From Paenibacillus luteus (GTDB lineage: Bacteria; Bacillota; Bacilli; Paenibacillales; Paenibacillaceae), in NCBI RefSeq assembly GCF_006542765.1, contig NZ_SKCD01000023.1, positions 1-64,000 of the forward strand: a stretch of 64,000 bases of DNA, in the 5' to 3' direction. The position numbers and the translations under genes were made by a program. Below, piece by piece: positions 27,604 through 36,409 of the stretch. The notes under the pieces are model-generated. The model ran no database searches. It was not told the DNA's origin and was given only the letters and a program-made list of their open reading frames with translations. How positions within the stretch are numbered: the first letter of the stretch is position 1; each line of letters begins with the position of its first letter.

Positions 27604-29430
27604 ATGTTGAGAAAAATCGGCAAACCGGCACTTGTGCTCACAACAGCTTGTACGTTATTGTTCTCCGCCGCAGCATTCGCTGCAACAGACGGCAGCTCGA
27701 AGCACTGGGCTTCAGACACGCTTCAGGAATGGGTTTCGGAAGGGCTTCTAAAAGGGGATGCCACGGGTAATTTGAATGAAAACCAATCGATAACGAGAGC
27801 CGAATTCGTGGCTTTGGTCAATCGTGTATTCAATTACAGCGACACCTCCTCGCAAGTATTTGCGGATGTTGCCGCAACGAAGTGGTATGCGGACGAGTTT
27901 TCCAAAGCGTTTGCCGCCGGAATTGTGCAGGGTGACGCTTCGGGCCTAATGAAGCCAAATGCGAGCATTACGCGGGCGGAGGTCGCGGTCGTACTGGCGA
28001 ATGCGTTCAAGCTGACTGCTCAAAATGCCAATACGTATAGCAGCTTCAGCGACGGACAAGCGGTTGCGGCATGGGCGCAGGATGCAGTTAGCGCTTTGCT
28101 GGAGAAAGAGTACGTACAAGGAAGAACGGGTAATCAATTTGCGCCTTCAGCGAAAATTACAAGGGCGGAAGCCGTAGTCATGATCGATAACGTGATGGGT
28201 TATCTGATTCATGCAGCGGGTACCTACAACCGCGATGCAAGCGGAAATGCGGTATTAAATGCAGGAGACATTTCGCTCAATCAATCGAAGGTTGCCGGGA
28301 ATCTATATCTGACTTCGGGAATTGGAGAAGGCGATGCGACTTTGAAGGGAGTCACAATCAAAGGCAACCTATACGTGGAAGGCGGCGGCGTCAACAGTGT
28401 TACGCTTGATGGCACGTCGGTTGGTGGACAACTGGTCATCAACCGCAAGCAAGCACCGGTTAGAGTCGTCATCAGCGGGGAGAGCTCCTTGTCTAATCTT
28501 GTCTTCCAGCGCTCCGGCAAGCTAGTCATTGAATCGCCCAATACGGTTGATACAGTGACGGTGGCTCCTTCTGATTCCAAGGCTGTCATCACCATTACGG
28601 GAAAAATCAAGCGGCTCGTAATTGAAAGCGGAGCAGTGGTAGACCTGAGCAATGCGGAGATTGAGGTGCTGGAAGTCAAAGGCACCGGCGCAGGTGCGAC
28701 CGTAACGGTAGACGCATCCTCACAAATCGGCAAAGCAACGCTAAGCGGTGCGGCCTCCATAAAAGGAACGGGCAAGGTGAACGAAGCCGAGATTCATGCT
28801 AGCGGCGTTACGATTGAACAAAGCGTTAGCACGGTTATCGTGAAGGATGGCCTGACGGCGACTGTGAATGGCAAAGAAGTGAAGGGAACAGCGAATAATA
28901 CTGGGGGCAGCACGGGCGGCGGAAACTCGGGCACGTCGCCTACACCTGGAGTTACGCCAACGCCAACTCCGACAGCAACACCAGTTCCAACGGCAACAAC
29001 GGAGCCAACACCAACAACTGAACCGACGGCCACTCCAGTTCCAACGCCAACACCGGATCCTGTAGGTAGCGTGAAATACTTTAGCTTTACTGATCAAAAA
29101 GTGCCTGTGAAGCTTAGAGACTATCATCTCGTGCTGATCGGCGAAAAAACGCTTGATTACACGATGACCTTGCAGCCATCGATTTTTCCAGTCAGCGATG
29201 ACCATATCGTCGCTTCCGTATTGGATACGGATGGTAAGGTATGGGTAGCTTCGGCCAATGAGCTGACTAGGTTCAACATCTATGAGCAGGATGCAGGCAA
29301 AGCCGAGGTTTTCCATCAGGATGAGCATTTCAAGGGCGAAATTCAAGCGCTGCTTGTGGAAGGCGATGTCATATGGGTACTGACCAATGATTCCGTATCT
29401 CAAATCAAATATAAATCGTCCATAAAATAA
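27604..29430 (+). CDS. SLH-domain surface protein with beta-helix and propeller-like tail
   Basis: Secreted surface protein of 608 residues. Signal peptide (1-27, ending AFAAT); three SLH repeats (about 30-200) that anchor it to cell-wall polymer; a repetitive beta-strand region (about 205-430) of the bactofilin-like or beta-helix kind common in Paenibacillus SLH proteins; a Pro/Thr-rich linker (about 440-490); and a C-terminal segment (about 490-608) with DTDGKVWVASANELTRFNI, resembling one blade of a two-component-type propeller. That tail resembles the N-terminal part of the next protein. Strong ribosome site AGGAGGG. No catalytic domain recognised; probably a surface scaffold or glycan-binding protein of operon B. 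Confidence 0.82.
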   Translation: MLRKIGKPALVLTTACTLLFSAAAFAATDGSSKHWASDTLQEWVSEGLLKGDATGNLNENQSITRAEFVALVNRVFNYSDTSSQVFADVAATKWYADEFSKAFAAGIVQGDASGLMKPNASITRAEVAVVLANAFKLTAQNANTYSSFSDGQAVAAWAQDAVSALLEKEYVQGRTGNQFAPSAKITRAEAVVMIDNVMGYLIHAAGTYNRDASGNAVLNAGDISLNQSKVAGNLYLTSGIGEGDATLKGVTIKGNLYVEGGGVNSVTLDGTSVGGQLVINRKQAPVRVVISGESSLSNLVFQRSGKLVIESPNTVDTVTVAPSDSKAVITITGKIKRLVIESGAVVDLSNAEIEVLEVKGTGAGATVTVDASSQIGKATLSGAASIKGTGKVNEAEIHASGVTIEQSVSTVIVKDGLTATVNGKEVKGTANNTGGSTGGGNSGTSPTPGVTPTPTPTATPVPTATTEPTPTTEPTATPVPTPTPDPVGSVKYFSFTDQKVPVKLRDYHLVLIGEKTLDYTMTLQPSIFPVSDDHIVASVLDTDGKVWVASANELTRFNIYEQDAGKAEVFHQDEHFKGEIQALLVEGDVIWVLTNDSVSQIKYKSSIK

Positions 29431-29445
29431 CGAGGAGGGCTCACG

Positions 29446-31743
29446 ATGAAAAGATGGACTAAGTCAATGGTATCGGCCGTTATTGGCGCCAGTGTATTCG
29501 CTTCGATTCCGCTCAGTGCTTTTGCTGCCACGGCAGCCTTGCCAAGCGCTAAATTTGCTCCCGTCGCGTTAGAGGAGCGGGCTCAGAAAGACATGAAGTA
29601 TTACAGCGCTTCGGAATTCTCGGCGCTAGCTCACAAAGATAAAATCCTAGCCGGATTTGCAGCATCCTTGGTGATACCTAGCGATTTGCAGGTGCTTAAA
29701 GTGATCGGTGAGGAGCAATTAACCGCATTTGTGCAGGATGGCGAAACCCTTTGGATTGGAACGAAAAGCGGAGTTACGCGCATGAATTTCAGCGAAACGG
29801 ATACGCGTGATTACGTGCAATATTTATCAGGCCCTCGCTACCTTTACAATGGCGATGACGTTGTAACCGGGCTTTACAGTGACGGCAGCAATGGCGTCTG
29901 GATCCAGAATGCCAAGGGCGTTGTCCATTTGGCTATGGAAAATAAGACATTGAAGGAAAAAGCGGATATTCAGGAAGACATCATGAAGACGGTCAATGAC
30001 CGTAACGGAATGATTCCAGATCAATATTATTCAATTGTAAATGGACAATATGTAGGCAAGCCGAGAACGAATGATAATGACGGCTTATGGACAGCGGCAT
30101 ATGCCATTGGCGAGATTTTCCGTTACCAGACAGCATTGCGCGAAGGAAACGAGCAAGAGCGCGTGGAGGCTAAAGCTGCGGCAACACGAGCAACGAAGGC
30201 GGTGCTGCTGCTGAATCAAATTTCGGGCCGCGCGGACGGGTTCCCGACGCGTTCCTACATCGTGAAGGGTCAGGAGCAGCGCAGCGGCTTATGGTTCGAA
30301 GTGAAGGAAGCCGGAGCAGGCGGTTACGCGCTTGCGGTGAAATCACGCGAGGCTGTTGGCGATAAAGGTGCTGAAAACTTCCGTATTACCGATCCGGACT
30401 TAATCCTTGAAGCGAAGCAGGCATACGAGGCGATGACCGGAAGAACATATGATGTGGATTGGGGCACGAAAAATTACTACGGTCCGAATTGGATTTATCC
30501 TGTCGTATTCGATACGAAGGTGTCTGGGCCGCGCAATGTCGGTTATTTGGAGCCCGGCGTCGCCTGGCGCTTGAAGTCCGATATCAATGAGGATCTTGAT
30601 CCGATGCTGGCGGCGTTGTACCGCGACATGGGCATTTCGGATACGGACATCATTTATAAAGCCGATACATCAGCAGATGAAGTGCTGGCTCATTTCAGTC
30701 TCTTCTATTATGCAGACCGCTATTTATTCGATGGGGCTTCTGATGAGGATGCTCACTTGAAAGAGCTTACGGTCCAATTCGCAGACCGAATGATGAACCA
30801 TATTCTTACGAATGATTTTAGAATTATCGATGCGCATGGCAATTCCACGACGTGGTCCAAGTGGTTTGCTTCCTATTTTCTAAAAGACGATCCGGAAAAT
30901 CCGGGGGAGTTTGCTTATGGCTATGAAGACGGGCCGCTGAACGCGATTGAAATTATGAGCTTTTTGAAAACGACGATGTATTTAACGAAGGGCAAAGCGG
31001 ATTACAGCGAGCACTATGCGCAGTATGAGCAAGCCTACAATGATCTTTGGGACTACAGCTACGACGGCACGGAAAACGGCAAAGGCTATATCCGCTTCGC
31101 CAAAGAGCATTTGCAGCGGAGGCTGGATATCGTTCCTCGCGATTATATGGAGTTTGACGATTACAGCTCTGATCCGGCAAGGATCGAAGACATCGTTGCC
31201 CGTCAGGACGTGACGTTGTCGGTCAACTACTCCGATGAGCATTTGTTTACGATTTCGTTCATGCCATTGATCGAATTGGAGCTGGAAGAGGACCCAGGCT
31301 CCAGCCGGGTGAAGGATTTACGGGAAATTTTGGACCAATGGTGGGTAAATATGAGCCGCGAGCTCAATCCGCTGTACACCTTCGTCTATCAATTCTCTAA
31401 TCAAGATAACACGGATGTCGACCTGGAATCGGCGGTATGGATGATGTACCGCTCGCCGCAAATTCGCATTGAGCTGCCTGTTATGAATTCAACCCGCAAA
31501 GATGTGCTGCATCTAGATGATTACAGCGCAAGGGATGAAGAGGAACTGCTGCTTAACCGCGTGCTTCCGCCGGATGAGAACAAAATATACAAATACAACA
31601 AAAATCCGTTCGTTGCGGATGAGAATGTTAGCAACGGCGTATATGGTGGCGTGAATTACAACGATGGATATATGAGCAATTCAACGGCCTTTACGCTTCC
31701 TTACTGGATGGGCCGTTATTACGGAATGATCGAAGGCGAATAA
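29446..31743 (+). CDS. Secreted protein of unknown function with propeller-like and helical domains
   Basis: Protein of 765 residues with a signal peptide (about 1-28). Residues 65-160 contain two propeller-like repeats with the motif DGETLWIGTKSGVTRMNF and a second Trp repeat NGVWIQNAKGVVHLA. Residues 165-760 are rich in helices with aromatic and acidic conserved-looking patches (DNDGLWTAAYAIGEIFRY, GADGFPTRSYI-like, HGNSTTWSKWF), suggesting an alpha/alpha-barrel like those of many glycosidases and lyases. I do not recognise a named family or assign catalytic residues. It follows the SLH gene by 15 bases with GAGGAGGG and is followed by a terminator. Best guess: a secreted glycan-active enzyme or binding protein matched to operon B. 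Confidence 0.75.
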   Translation: MKRWTKSMVSAVIGASVFASIPLSAFAATAALPSAKFAPVALEERAQKDMKYYSASEFSALAHKDKILAGFAASLVIPSDLQVLKVIGEEQLTAFVQDGETLWIGTKSGVTRMNFSETDTRDYVQYLSGPRYLYNGDDVVTGLYSDGSNGVWIQNAKGVVHLAMENKTLKEKADIQEDIMKTVNDRNGMIPDQYYSIVNGQYVGKPRTNDNDGLWTAAYAIGEIFRYQTALREGNEQERVEAKAAATRATKAVLLLNQISGRADGFPTRSYIVKGQEQRSGLWFEVKEAGAGGYALAVKSREAVGDKGAENFRITDPDLILEAKQAYEAMTGRTYDVDWGTKNYYGPNWIYPVVFDTKVSGPRNVGYLEPGVAWRLKSDINEDLDPMLAALYRDMGISDTDIIYKADTSADEVLAHFSLFYYADRYLFDGASDEDAHLKELTVQFADRMMNHILTNDFRIIDAHGNSTTWSKWFASYFLKDDPENPGEFAYGYEDGPLNAIEIMSFLKTTMYLTKGKADYSEHYAQYEQAYNDLWDYSYDGTENGKGYIRFAKEHLQRRLDIVPRDYMEFDDYSSDPARIEDIVARQDVTLSVNYSDEHLFTISFMPLIELELEEDPGSSRVKDLREILDQWWVNMSRELNPLYTFVYQFSNQDNTDVDLESAVWMMYRSPQIRIELPVMNSTRKDVLHLDDYSARDEEELLLNRVLPPDENKIYKYNKNPFVADENVSNGVYGGVNYNDGYMSNSTAFTLPYWMGRYYGMIEGE

Positions 31744-31759
31744 GGGTTTCGGTAACCTG

Positions 31760-31807
31760 GCCTGGGCGCTGTCGGTCGTCATGACTGATTAGCCGTCCAG
31801 GCTTTCT
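31760..31807 (+). terminator. Probable terminator after the secreted protein gene
   Basis: GCCTGG (31760-31765) pairs with CCAGGC (31797-31802), extended imperfectly toward the loop, followed by TTTCTTATT. It would split the surface genes from the kinase-GH4 pair. Confidence 0.6.
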
Positions 31808-31890
31808 TATTACCTTGAACCGGCTGCTTCTGCCACACAGCAGGACTGCTGCCGAACGCGCTTGCGGCTATGAGGAAAGAGGAGATTGTT

Positions 31891-32871
31891 ATGGCTATCG
31901 TAATGGGGGTTGACGGCGGCGGCAGCAAAACGTATGCCGTCATCGTAAATGATCAAGGCATCAAGCTGGGAGCCGGGGTTGCAGGCTGCGGCAATCATCA
32001 GCGGATTGGCATAGATGCGGCCTTAGGCCATATCAAACAGGCGATTGACCTAGCGCTGGAAAAGGCGGAACTCCGCATAGAGCAGATTGATTTTGTACAA
32101 TACGGACTTGCTGGAGCCGATCGGGCTATCGACTTTTCTCTTTTATTGCCTGCACTGGCCACGATCCCGTTCAAAAGCTGGGATGTTGTCTGCGATACGA
32201 TGATCGGCTTGCGGACGGGCAGCAGGAGCCATACCGGTGTCGTACTCGTTTGCGGCAGCGGGACGAATGCGGCCGGTCGAAACAGCGAGGGGGAGATCGT
32301 CCAGGTAGGTGGCTTTGGCGAACTGTTCGGTGACCGGGCAGGCGGGGAATATTTGGCCGCGCTGACTTTTCAGGCTGCCGTTCGCTCATGGGAAGGCCGG
32401 GAAGCGGCTAGCAAGCTGACTGATCACGTAGCTGCCTACTTTGGCGATGACCATCTGGGTACTACCATTGAGCGGCTGCTCGACGAGGATATTTCCTCCG
32501 TACCGGAAGCACTTACGATCGTATTGCATGAAGCGGCCGCTAAGGGGGATACGCTCGCTATCAGGCTATTGAAAGATACGGGAAGAGAGCTTGGACTGGC
32601 AGCAAGCGCCGTTATCCGCAAGTTGGGCGGGCACCAAGCTAGGCCTATTCCGATCGTGCTGATTGGCAGCGTGCTGCAAAAGGGGCGCAGCTCCCACTTG
32701 ATGAACGAGCTGCAGGCGATGCTGCGGTCGGAGAACAACGATGACCAGCTTGTCATTCCAGAAATGGCGCCTGTGTATGGCGCGGTACTGCTTGCACTGG
32801 AGCGAGCGGGTATTTATGAGACGGAAGCGCTCGAACCTATTTTTGTACAATATGGAGGCTATCAAGAATGA
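31891..32871 (+). CDS. BadF/BadG-type N-acetylglucosamine kinase-like sugar kinase
   Basis: Cytoplasmic ASKHA-fold kinase of 326 residues. The phosphate-1 motif MGVDGGGSKT opens the protein, the adenosine region GVVLVCGSGTNAAG and the GGFGELFGDRAGGE loop follow, and PIVLIGSVLQ lies near the end. The family phosphorylates amino sugars and related hexoses with ATP. ATG 31891 is preceded by AGAGGAG; an in-frame ATG at 31870 has no ribosome site. It overlaps the GH4 gene by four bases, so the two enzymes act together. Since uptake here is by ABC transporters, the kinase may supply a phosphate that a phosphotransferase system would otherwise add. Confidence 0.88.
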   Translation: MAIVMGVDGGGSKTYAVIVNDQGIKLGAGVAGCGNHQRIGIDAALGHIKQAIDLALEKAELRIEQIDFVQYGLAGADRAIDFSLLLPALATIPFKSWDVVCDTMIGLRTGSRSHTGVVLVCGSGTNAAGRNSEGEIVQVGGFGELFGDRAGGEYLAALTFQAAVRSWEGREAASKLTDHVAAYFGDDHLGTTIERLLDEDISSVPEALTIVLHEAAAKGDTLAIRLLKDTGRELGLAASAVIRKLGGHQARPIPIVLIGSVLQKGRSSHLMNELQAMLRSENNDDQLVIPEMAPVYGAVLLALERAGIYETEALEPIFVQYGGYQE

Positions 32872-34184
32872 AACATAAAGATTTGAAGGTCGCGGTTATT
32901 GGCGGAGGCTCTTCGTATACGCCGGAGCTTATGGAAGGGTTTATTAAAAACTATGATCAATTTCCGATTAAACAGCTTTATCTTGTTGATGTGGAGGCAG
33001 GCGCCGAGAAATTGCGTATTATCGGCGAGCTTGCGAAACGGATGTTCGAGAAGGCGGGGCTTGCGGTCGATATTCGCGTGACTCTCGACCGGCGTGAAGC
33101 GATTAAGGATGCTGATTTCATTAGCACACAAATCCGCGTAGGGCAATTGGCGGCGCGCTCACTCGATGAGCGCATTCCTGCCGAGCTCGGAATGATTGGG
33201 CAAGAGACGACCGGCGCGGGAGGTTTTGCTAAAGCGCTGCGCACCATTCCGGTCATTCTTGATATTTGCCGCGACATCCGTGAGCTTGCGCCGGATGCCT
33301 TTCTGATTAACTTTACCAATCCAGCAGGAATCGTTACGGAAGCGGTGCTGAAATACGGAGGCGTAAAGACGATTGGCTTGTGCAATTTGCCCATTGGACT
33401 CCGCAATCAGATTGCGGAGCTGTGTGAGGTTCCCGTGTCCGAAGTCCAGTTGGAATGGGTGGGCATCAATCATTTGAACTGGACCACCCGCATTATCGTG
33501 CGGGGCAGAGATATTACGGAGCAATTTCTGCGTGAGATGGCAGGCGCGGGTGGAATGACCATGAAAAATATACCCGATCTGGACTGGGATCCGCAGTTTT
33601 TGCAATCGCTAGGGGCCTTGCCATGCGCCTATCATCGTTACTATTATTTGCGCGATGAGATGCTGGAAGAGCAGTTTGCGGCGATACAGTCCGGTGGAAC
33701 GAGAGCGGAAACGGTCATGCGGCTGGAAGACGAGCTGTTCAAGCTGTACCAAGACCCTCAGCTTGCGATTAAGCCTCCCCAATTGGAGCAGCGGGGCGGA
33801 GCTTTCTATTCCGAGGTAGCGGTTAATCTGATGACGGCAATCTATAACAATAAAGGCGATGTCCAGACGGTTAATGTGCGCAATAATGGCATTATTGCCT
33901 GCCTGCCGGATGATGCCAGTGTAGAGGTCAATGCGATTATCGATGCTGAAGGAGCGCATCCAATCGCGTTATCCGAGCAGCCGGGACCACAAATTCGCGG
34001 ACTGCTGCAGGTCGTGAAGGCCTACGAGGAGCTAACGGTCGAAGCAGCTGTTCACGGCGACTATGACAAAGCTCTGCAGGCGCTTTGCATACACCCGCTC
34101 ATAGGCTCGGTGGCGGCAGCGAAGCAGGTGCTTGACCAATTGCTTGCGGCACATCAGCGTTATTTGCCACAATTTGCGCTGTAG
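32868..34184 (+). CDS. GH4-family NAD- and Mn-dependent glycosidase (6-phospho-beta-glucosidase type)
   Basis: Cytoplasmic enzyme of 438 residues in glycoside hydrolase family 4, which cleaves glycosides by NAD-dependent oxidation at C3, elimination and reduction. The Rossmann motif VAVIGGGSSYTPEL starts the protein. Metal ligands are visible as Cys172 (LCNLPIG) and His202 (GINHLNW), and FTNPAG is present. The sequence most resembles the 6-phospho-beta-glucosidase branch (CelF/LicH), but unphosphorylated substrates occur in the family. Coupled to the kinase by a four-base overlap. Its 3-keto chemistry matches the dehydrogenases of the neighbouring cassettes. Confidence 0.9.
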   Translation: MKHKDLKVAVIGGGSSYTPELMEGFIKNYDQFPIKQLYLVDVEAGAEKLRIIGELAKRMFEKAGLAVDIRVTLDRREAIKDADFISTQIRVGQLAARSLDERIPAELGMIGQETTGAGGFAKALRTIPVILDICRDIRELAPDAFLINFTNPAGIVTEAVLKYGGVKTIGLCNLPIGLRNQIAELCEVPVSEVQLEWVGINHLNWTTRIIVRGRDITEQFLREMAGAGGMTMKNIPDLDWDPQFLQSLGALPCAYHRYYYLRDEMLEEQFAAIQSGGTRAETVMRLEDELFKLYQDPQLAIKPPQLEQRGGAFYSEVAVNLMTAIYNNKGDVQTVNVRNNGIIACLPDDASVEVNAIIDAEGAHPIALSEQPGPQIRGLLQVVKAYEELTVEAAVHGDYDKALQALCIHPLIGSVAAAKQVLDQLLAAHQRYLPQFAL

Positions 34185-34330
34185 AGGATCAGAGGTGCAA
34201 GGAAGAAATAGGGTTGTCGAAAGCTAGCATTGCTGAAGATAGTCTGAGGAAGAAATAGAGTGGGCAAATGGAGAAGTGATGGCGAAGTATAGCGAGGCAG
34301 TTGCCTTGATATGAAGAGGTTATTTAGAAG

Positions 34331-34506
34331 AAATGGCACAGTGCTGTCCACAACTTGAAGAAACCCTAGGTAAGAAATGGCGCAGTGCTGGCCACAACTT
34401 GACGAAACCCTAGGGAAGTAATGGTGTAGTGCTGGCCATAACTTGACGAAACCCTAGGGAAGTAATGGTGTAGTGATAGCCGCATCTTGAAGAAGAAATA
34501 GAGAAG
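34331..34506. repeat. Tandem repeat with 44-bp period
   Basis: Four units with equivalent points at 34331, 34375, 34419 and 34463, exactly 44 bases apart. The core reads CTTGACGAAACCCTAGGGAA with variants. No coding sense. The 140 bases between the GH4 stop and the array show looser AAGAAATAG-type similarity, perhaps older decayed units. Confidence 0.88.
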
Positions 34507-34545
34507 ACGTATGCACAAAGACTGTTTCTTGTAAAATTGCGGGAG

Positions 34546-34873
34546 AAGCTTTGTTGAAGCTAAGCATACGGAGTGTGGAAGGGGACTTATGCAGTACAGG
34601 TCAAAATGATTAGATAATTGACATGCAACAGCCGCTATCCTGCACTTTTGTAGGATAGCGGCTGTTTTGCTCCGTCAGGCGGGATCTATGTTGTAGTTTT
34701 ACAATATAGGCTCTGATAAACGCTCACTAAGGTGTCGAAGCAGGCCTTTTTAGTGCAAATATACAGGATAGAAGCCGCAGAAGGGTCTCTATGTATAAAG
34801 TTAATGCAGGCGTACAGGATAGCCATCATACATAACACGCAGTATTATAGCCAACACGGCCAACTAACTATTA
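34546..34873. repeat. Long direct repeat, first copy (431 bp offset)
   Basis: About 328 bases that recur, with scattered substitutions, 431 bases further on. Shared landmarks include AAGCATACGGA, the hairpin at 34629, TTGTAGTTTTACAATATAGG and TTAATGCAGGCGTACAGGAT. Non-coding as far as I can see. Confidence 0.88.
34629..34668 (+). terminator. Terminator-like hairpin within the long repeat, first copy
   Basis: CAGCCGCTATCCT (34629-34641) is a perfect complement of AGGATAGCGGCTG (34652-34664), followed by TTTTGC. It is a 13-bp stem and could end leftover transcription from the GH4 gene. Confidence 0.7.
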
Positions 34874-34976
34874 TGGCACACAGCATCCAAGCCAGACAAC
34901 AAACCCAGCAAACCCAGCAAACCCAGCAAACATAACACTATAGCCAATACAGCTAACATAGCATTAACTGCAGAAA

Positions 34977-35304
34977 AAGCTGTGTTGAAGTTAAGCATAC
35001 GGACTGTAGAAAAGGGACATATGCAGTACATGTCAAAATGTTTGATAATTAACACGGAACAGCCGTTATCTTGCACTTTTGCAGGATAGCGGCTGCTTTG
35101 CTCCGTCGGGCTAGATTTATGTTGTAGTTTTACAATATAGGCTCTGATAATCGTTCACTAGGGCGTGGAATCAGCCCTTTTTAGTGCAGATATACAGGAT
35201 AGCATCCAAAGAAGAGTCTAAAAGTATAAAGTTAATGCAGGCGTACAGGATAGCCATCATACATAACACGCAGTATTATAGCCAACACGGCCAACTTAAC
35301 CATC
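34977..35304. repeat. Long direct repeat, second copy
   Basis: Second copy of the element at 34546. It includes the hairpin CAGCCGTTATCTTGC (35060-35074) with GCAGGATAGCGGCTG (35081-35095), where two G-U pairs replace G-C or A-U, so the stem is kept although the sequence drifts. The left copy ends, and this one continues, into the 41/42-bp array. Confidence 0.88.
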
Positions 35305-35485
35305 ATTGCACCCAGCATTATAGCCAACACGGCCAACTTAACCATCATTGCACACAGCATTATAGCCAACACGGCCAACTAACCATCATGGTAGACAGCA
35401 TTATAGCCAACACGGCCAACTAACCATCATGGTAAACAGCATTATAGCCAACACGGCCAACTAACTATCATGGCACACAGCAAAC
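35265..35485. repeat. Tandem repeat with 41/42-bp period
   Basis: GCCAACACGG recurs at 35281, 35323, 35365, 35406 and 35447, spacings 42, 42, 41 and 41. The unit includes ACCATCATGG and CAGCATTATA. A single unit also ends the first long repeat (about 34852). The frames through it change because of the 41-base units, so it is not coding. Confidence 0.9.
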
Positions 35486-35791
35486 TAGCATCCAAGTCAC
35501 ACAGTAAACCCCGCATAATAGTCAATACAGTTAATTAGCTATCGTATCTACACAGCAAACTAGCAATCACAGCAACCATAAGTCAACAGTTTGCTTTACT
35601 TAAAGGTTATTCTCCGCGTATCCGGAACTTCACAATTATAAATTAACTTGCTATAGAAGATGACTGAGCATTGAGGTGTGCCTCCCCCCATCCTAACGCT
35701 CGCAACTGAATTGCGATTGTCTCTAGGGCTGGCATACTTAAACTTTCACCACAAACTCACGATTTGTTTTACATGCTGGCGTTTCCTAAAC
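35486..35791. other. Gene-free stretch with decayed repeat remnants
   Basis: Contains fragments such as ACACAGCAAACTAGCA twice, which look like decayed neighbours of the array to the left. No gene, promoter or RNA was recognised. Confidence 0.6.
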
Positions 35792-36409
35792 TTACGCTAC
35801 AGCCTCAGGCAGCTCAAGCTCATAGCCTTTGTGCACAAGGTATCTTTGCAATCCTTTGCAGTGTCGCAGCGTTTCTCTGGCGAGTGCAATGGCTTCGCTT
35901 CGGTTGCCCGACTTTAGCTCAATCTCACAGAGTAGGGCATATCTCATCCATGGCTTGGCCATTTGAGCCGCTGAGGCCCGTGCCTGTTCAAGCTTGCCCT
36001 CCTCAATTTGAACATATGCTTCGTAATATTGACGGTACTGAATCGGCCGGATATGGGGGATTTCATTTTTTAATGTAGAAATATTCTTGTGATATACACC
36101 ATGGACCACCTTATACAGGGCTTGTCTTGCTGGCTGCTTGTATTTCCTCAGCAACTGATCGATCACGCGCTCAAACTCCTCATCTTGCCTGTTCGCACTC
36201 ACATAAAATAAGTACAAGGCAGGCTTTCTTCGCTGTCTGATTAAAAACTTTTCAAGACGGTCCATATTCGTCTCTCGAAACAACATATAACAGTAAGGAA
36301 CACCAAGAAAAAGCACGGCAATTAGAAAACCGTTGCCGAAAATATAAGGGAGCGTTACATTCAGGGAAGCTAGAATGGCAGAGATAATAAAAATAAATAG
36401 ATAGACCAA
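35792..36409 (-). CDS. Membrane protein of unknown function with helical-repeat C-terminus
   Basis: About 205 residues. Two hydrophobic helices (about 1-20 and 25-45) are followed by a soluble, helix-rich region with TPR-like spacing (RQYYEAYVQIEEGKLEQARA and ELKSGNRSEAIALARETLRH). I do not recognise the family. The conventional start is TTG 36409, but it lacks a ribosome site. AAGGAG at 36443-36448 points to a start near 36433, where the in-frame codon is ATC, giving a protein beginning with RPFIRIFLVYLF after the initiator. The true start is therefore uncertain. It stands alone beside the repeat region, divergent from the chemoreceptor gene. Confidence 0.75.
   Translation of the reverse strand: MVYLFIFIISAILASLNVTLPYIFGNGFLIAVLFLGVPYCYMLFRETNMDRLEKFLIRQRRKPALYLFYVSANRQDEEFERVIDQLLRKYKQPARQALYKVVHGVYHKNISTLKNEIPHIRPIQYRQYYEAYVQIEEGKLEQARASAAQMAKPWMRYALLCEIELKSGNRSEAIALARETLRHCKGLQRYLVHKGYELELPEAVA

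Noticed and set aside
34732..35423. Open frames at 34732 and 35184 with repeated His/Gln-rich sequence
   Set aside because: They lie inside duplicated and tandem non-coding repeats, have no ribosome sites, and are broken by the 41-base units.
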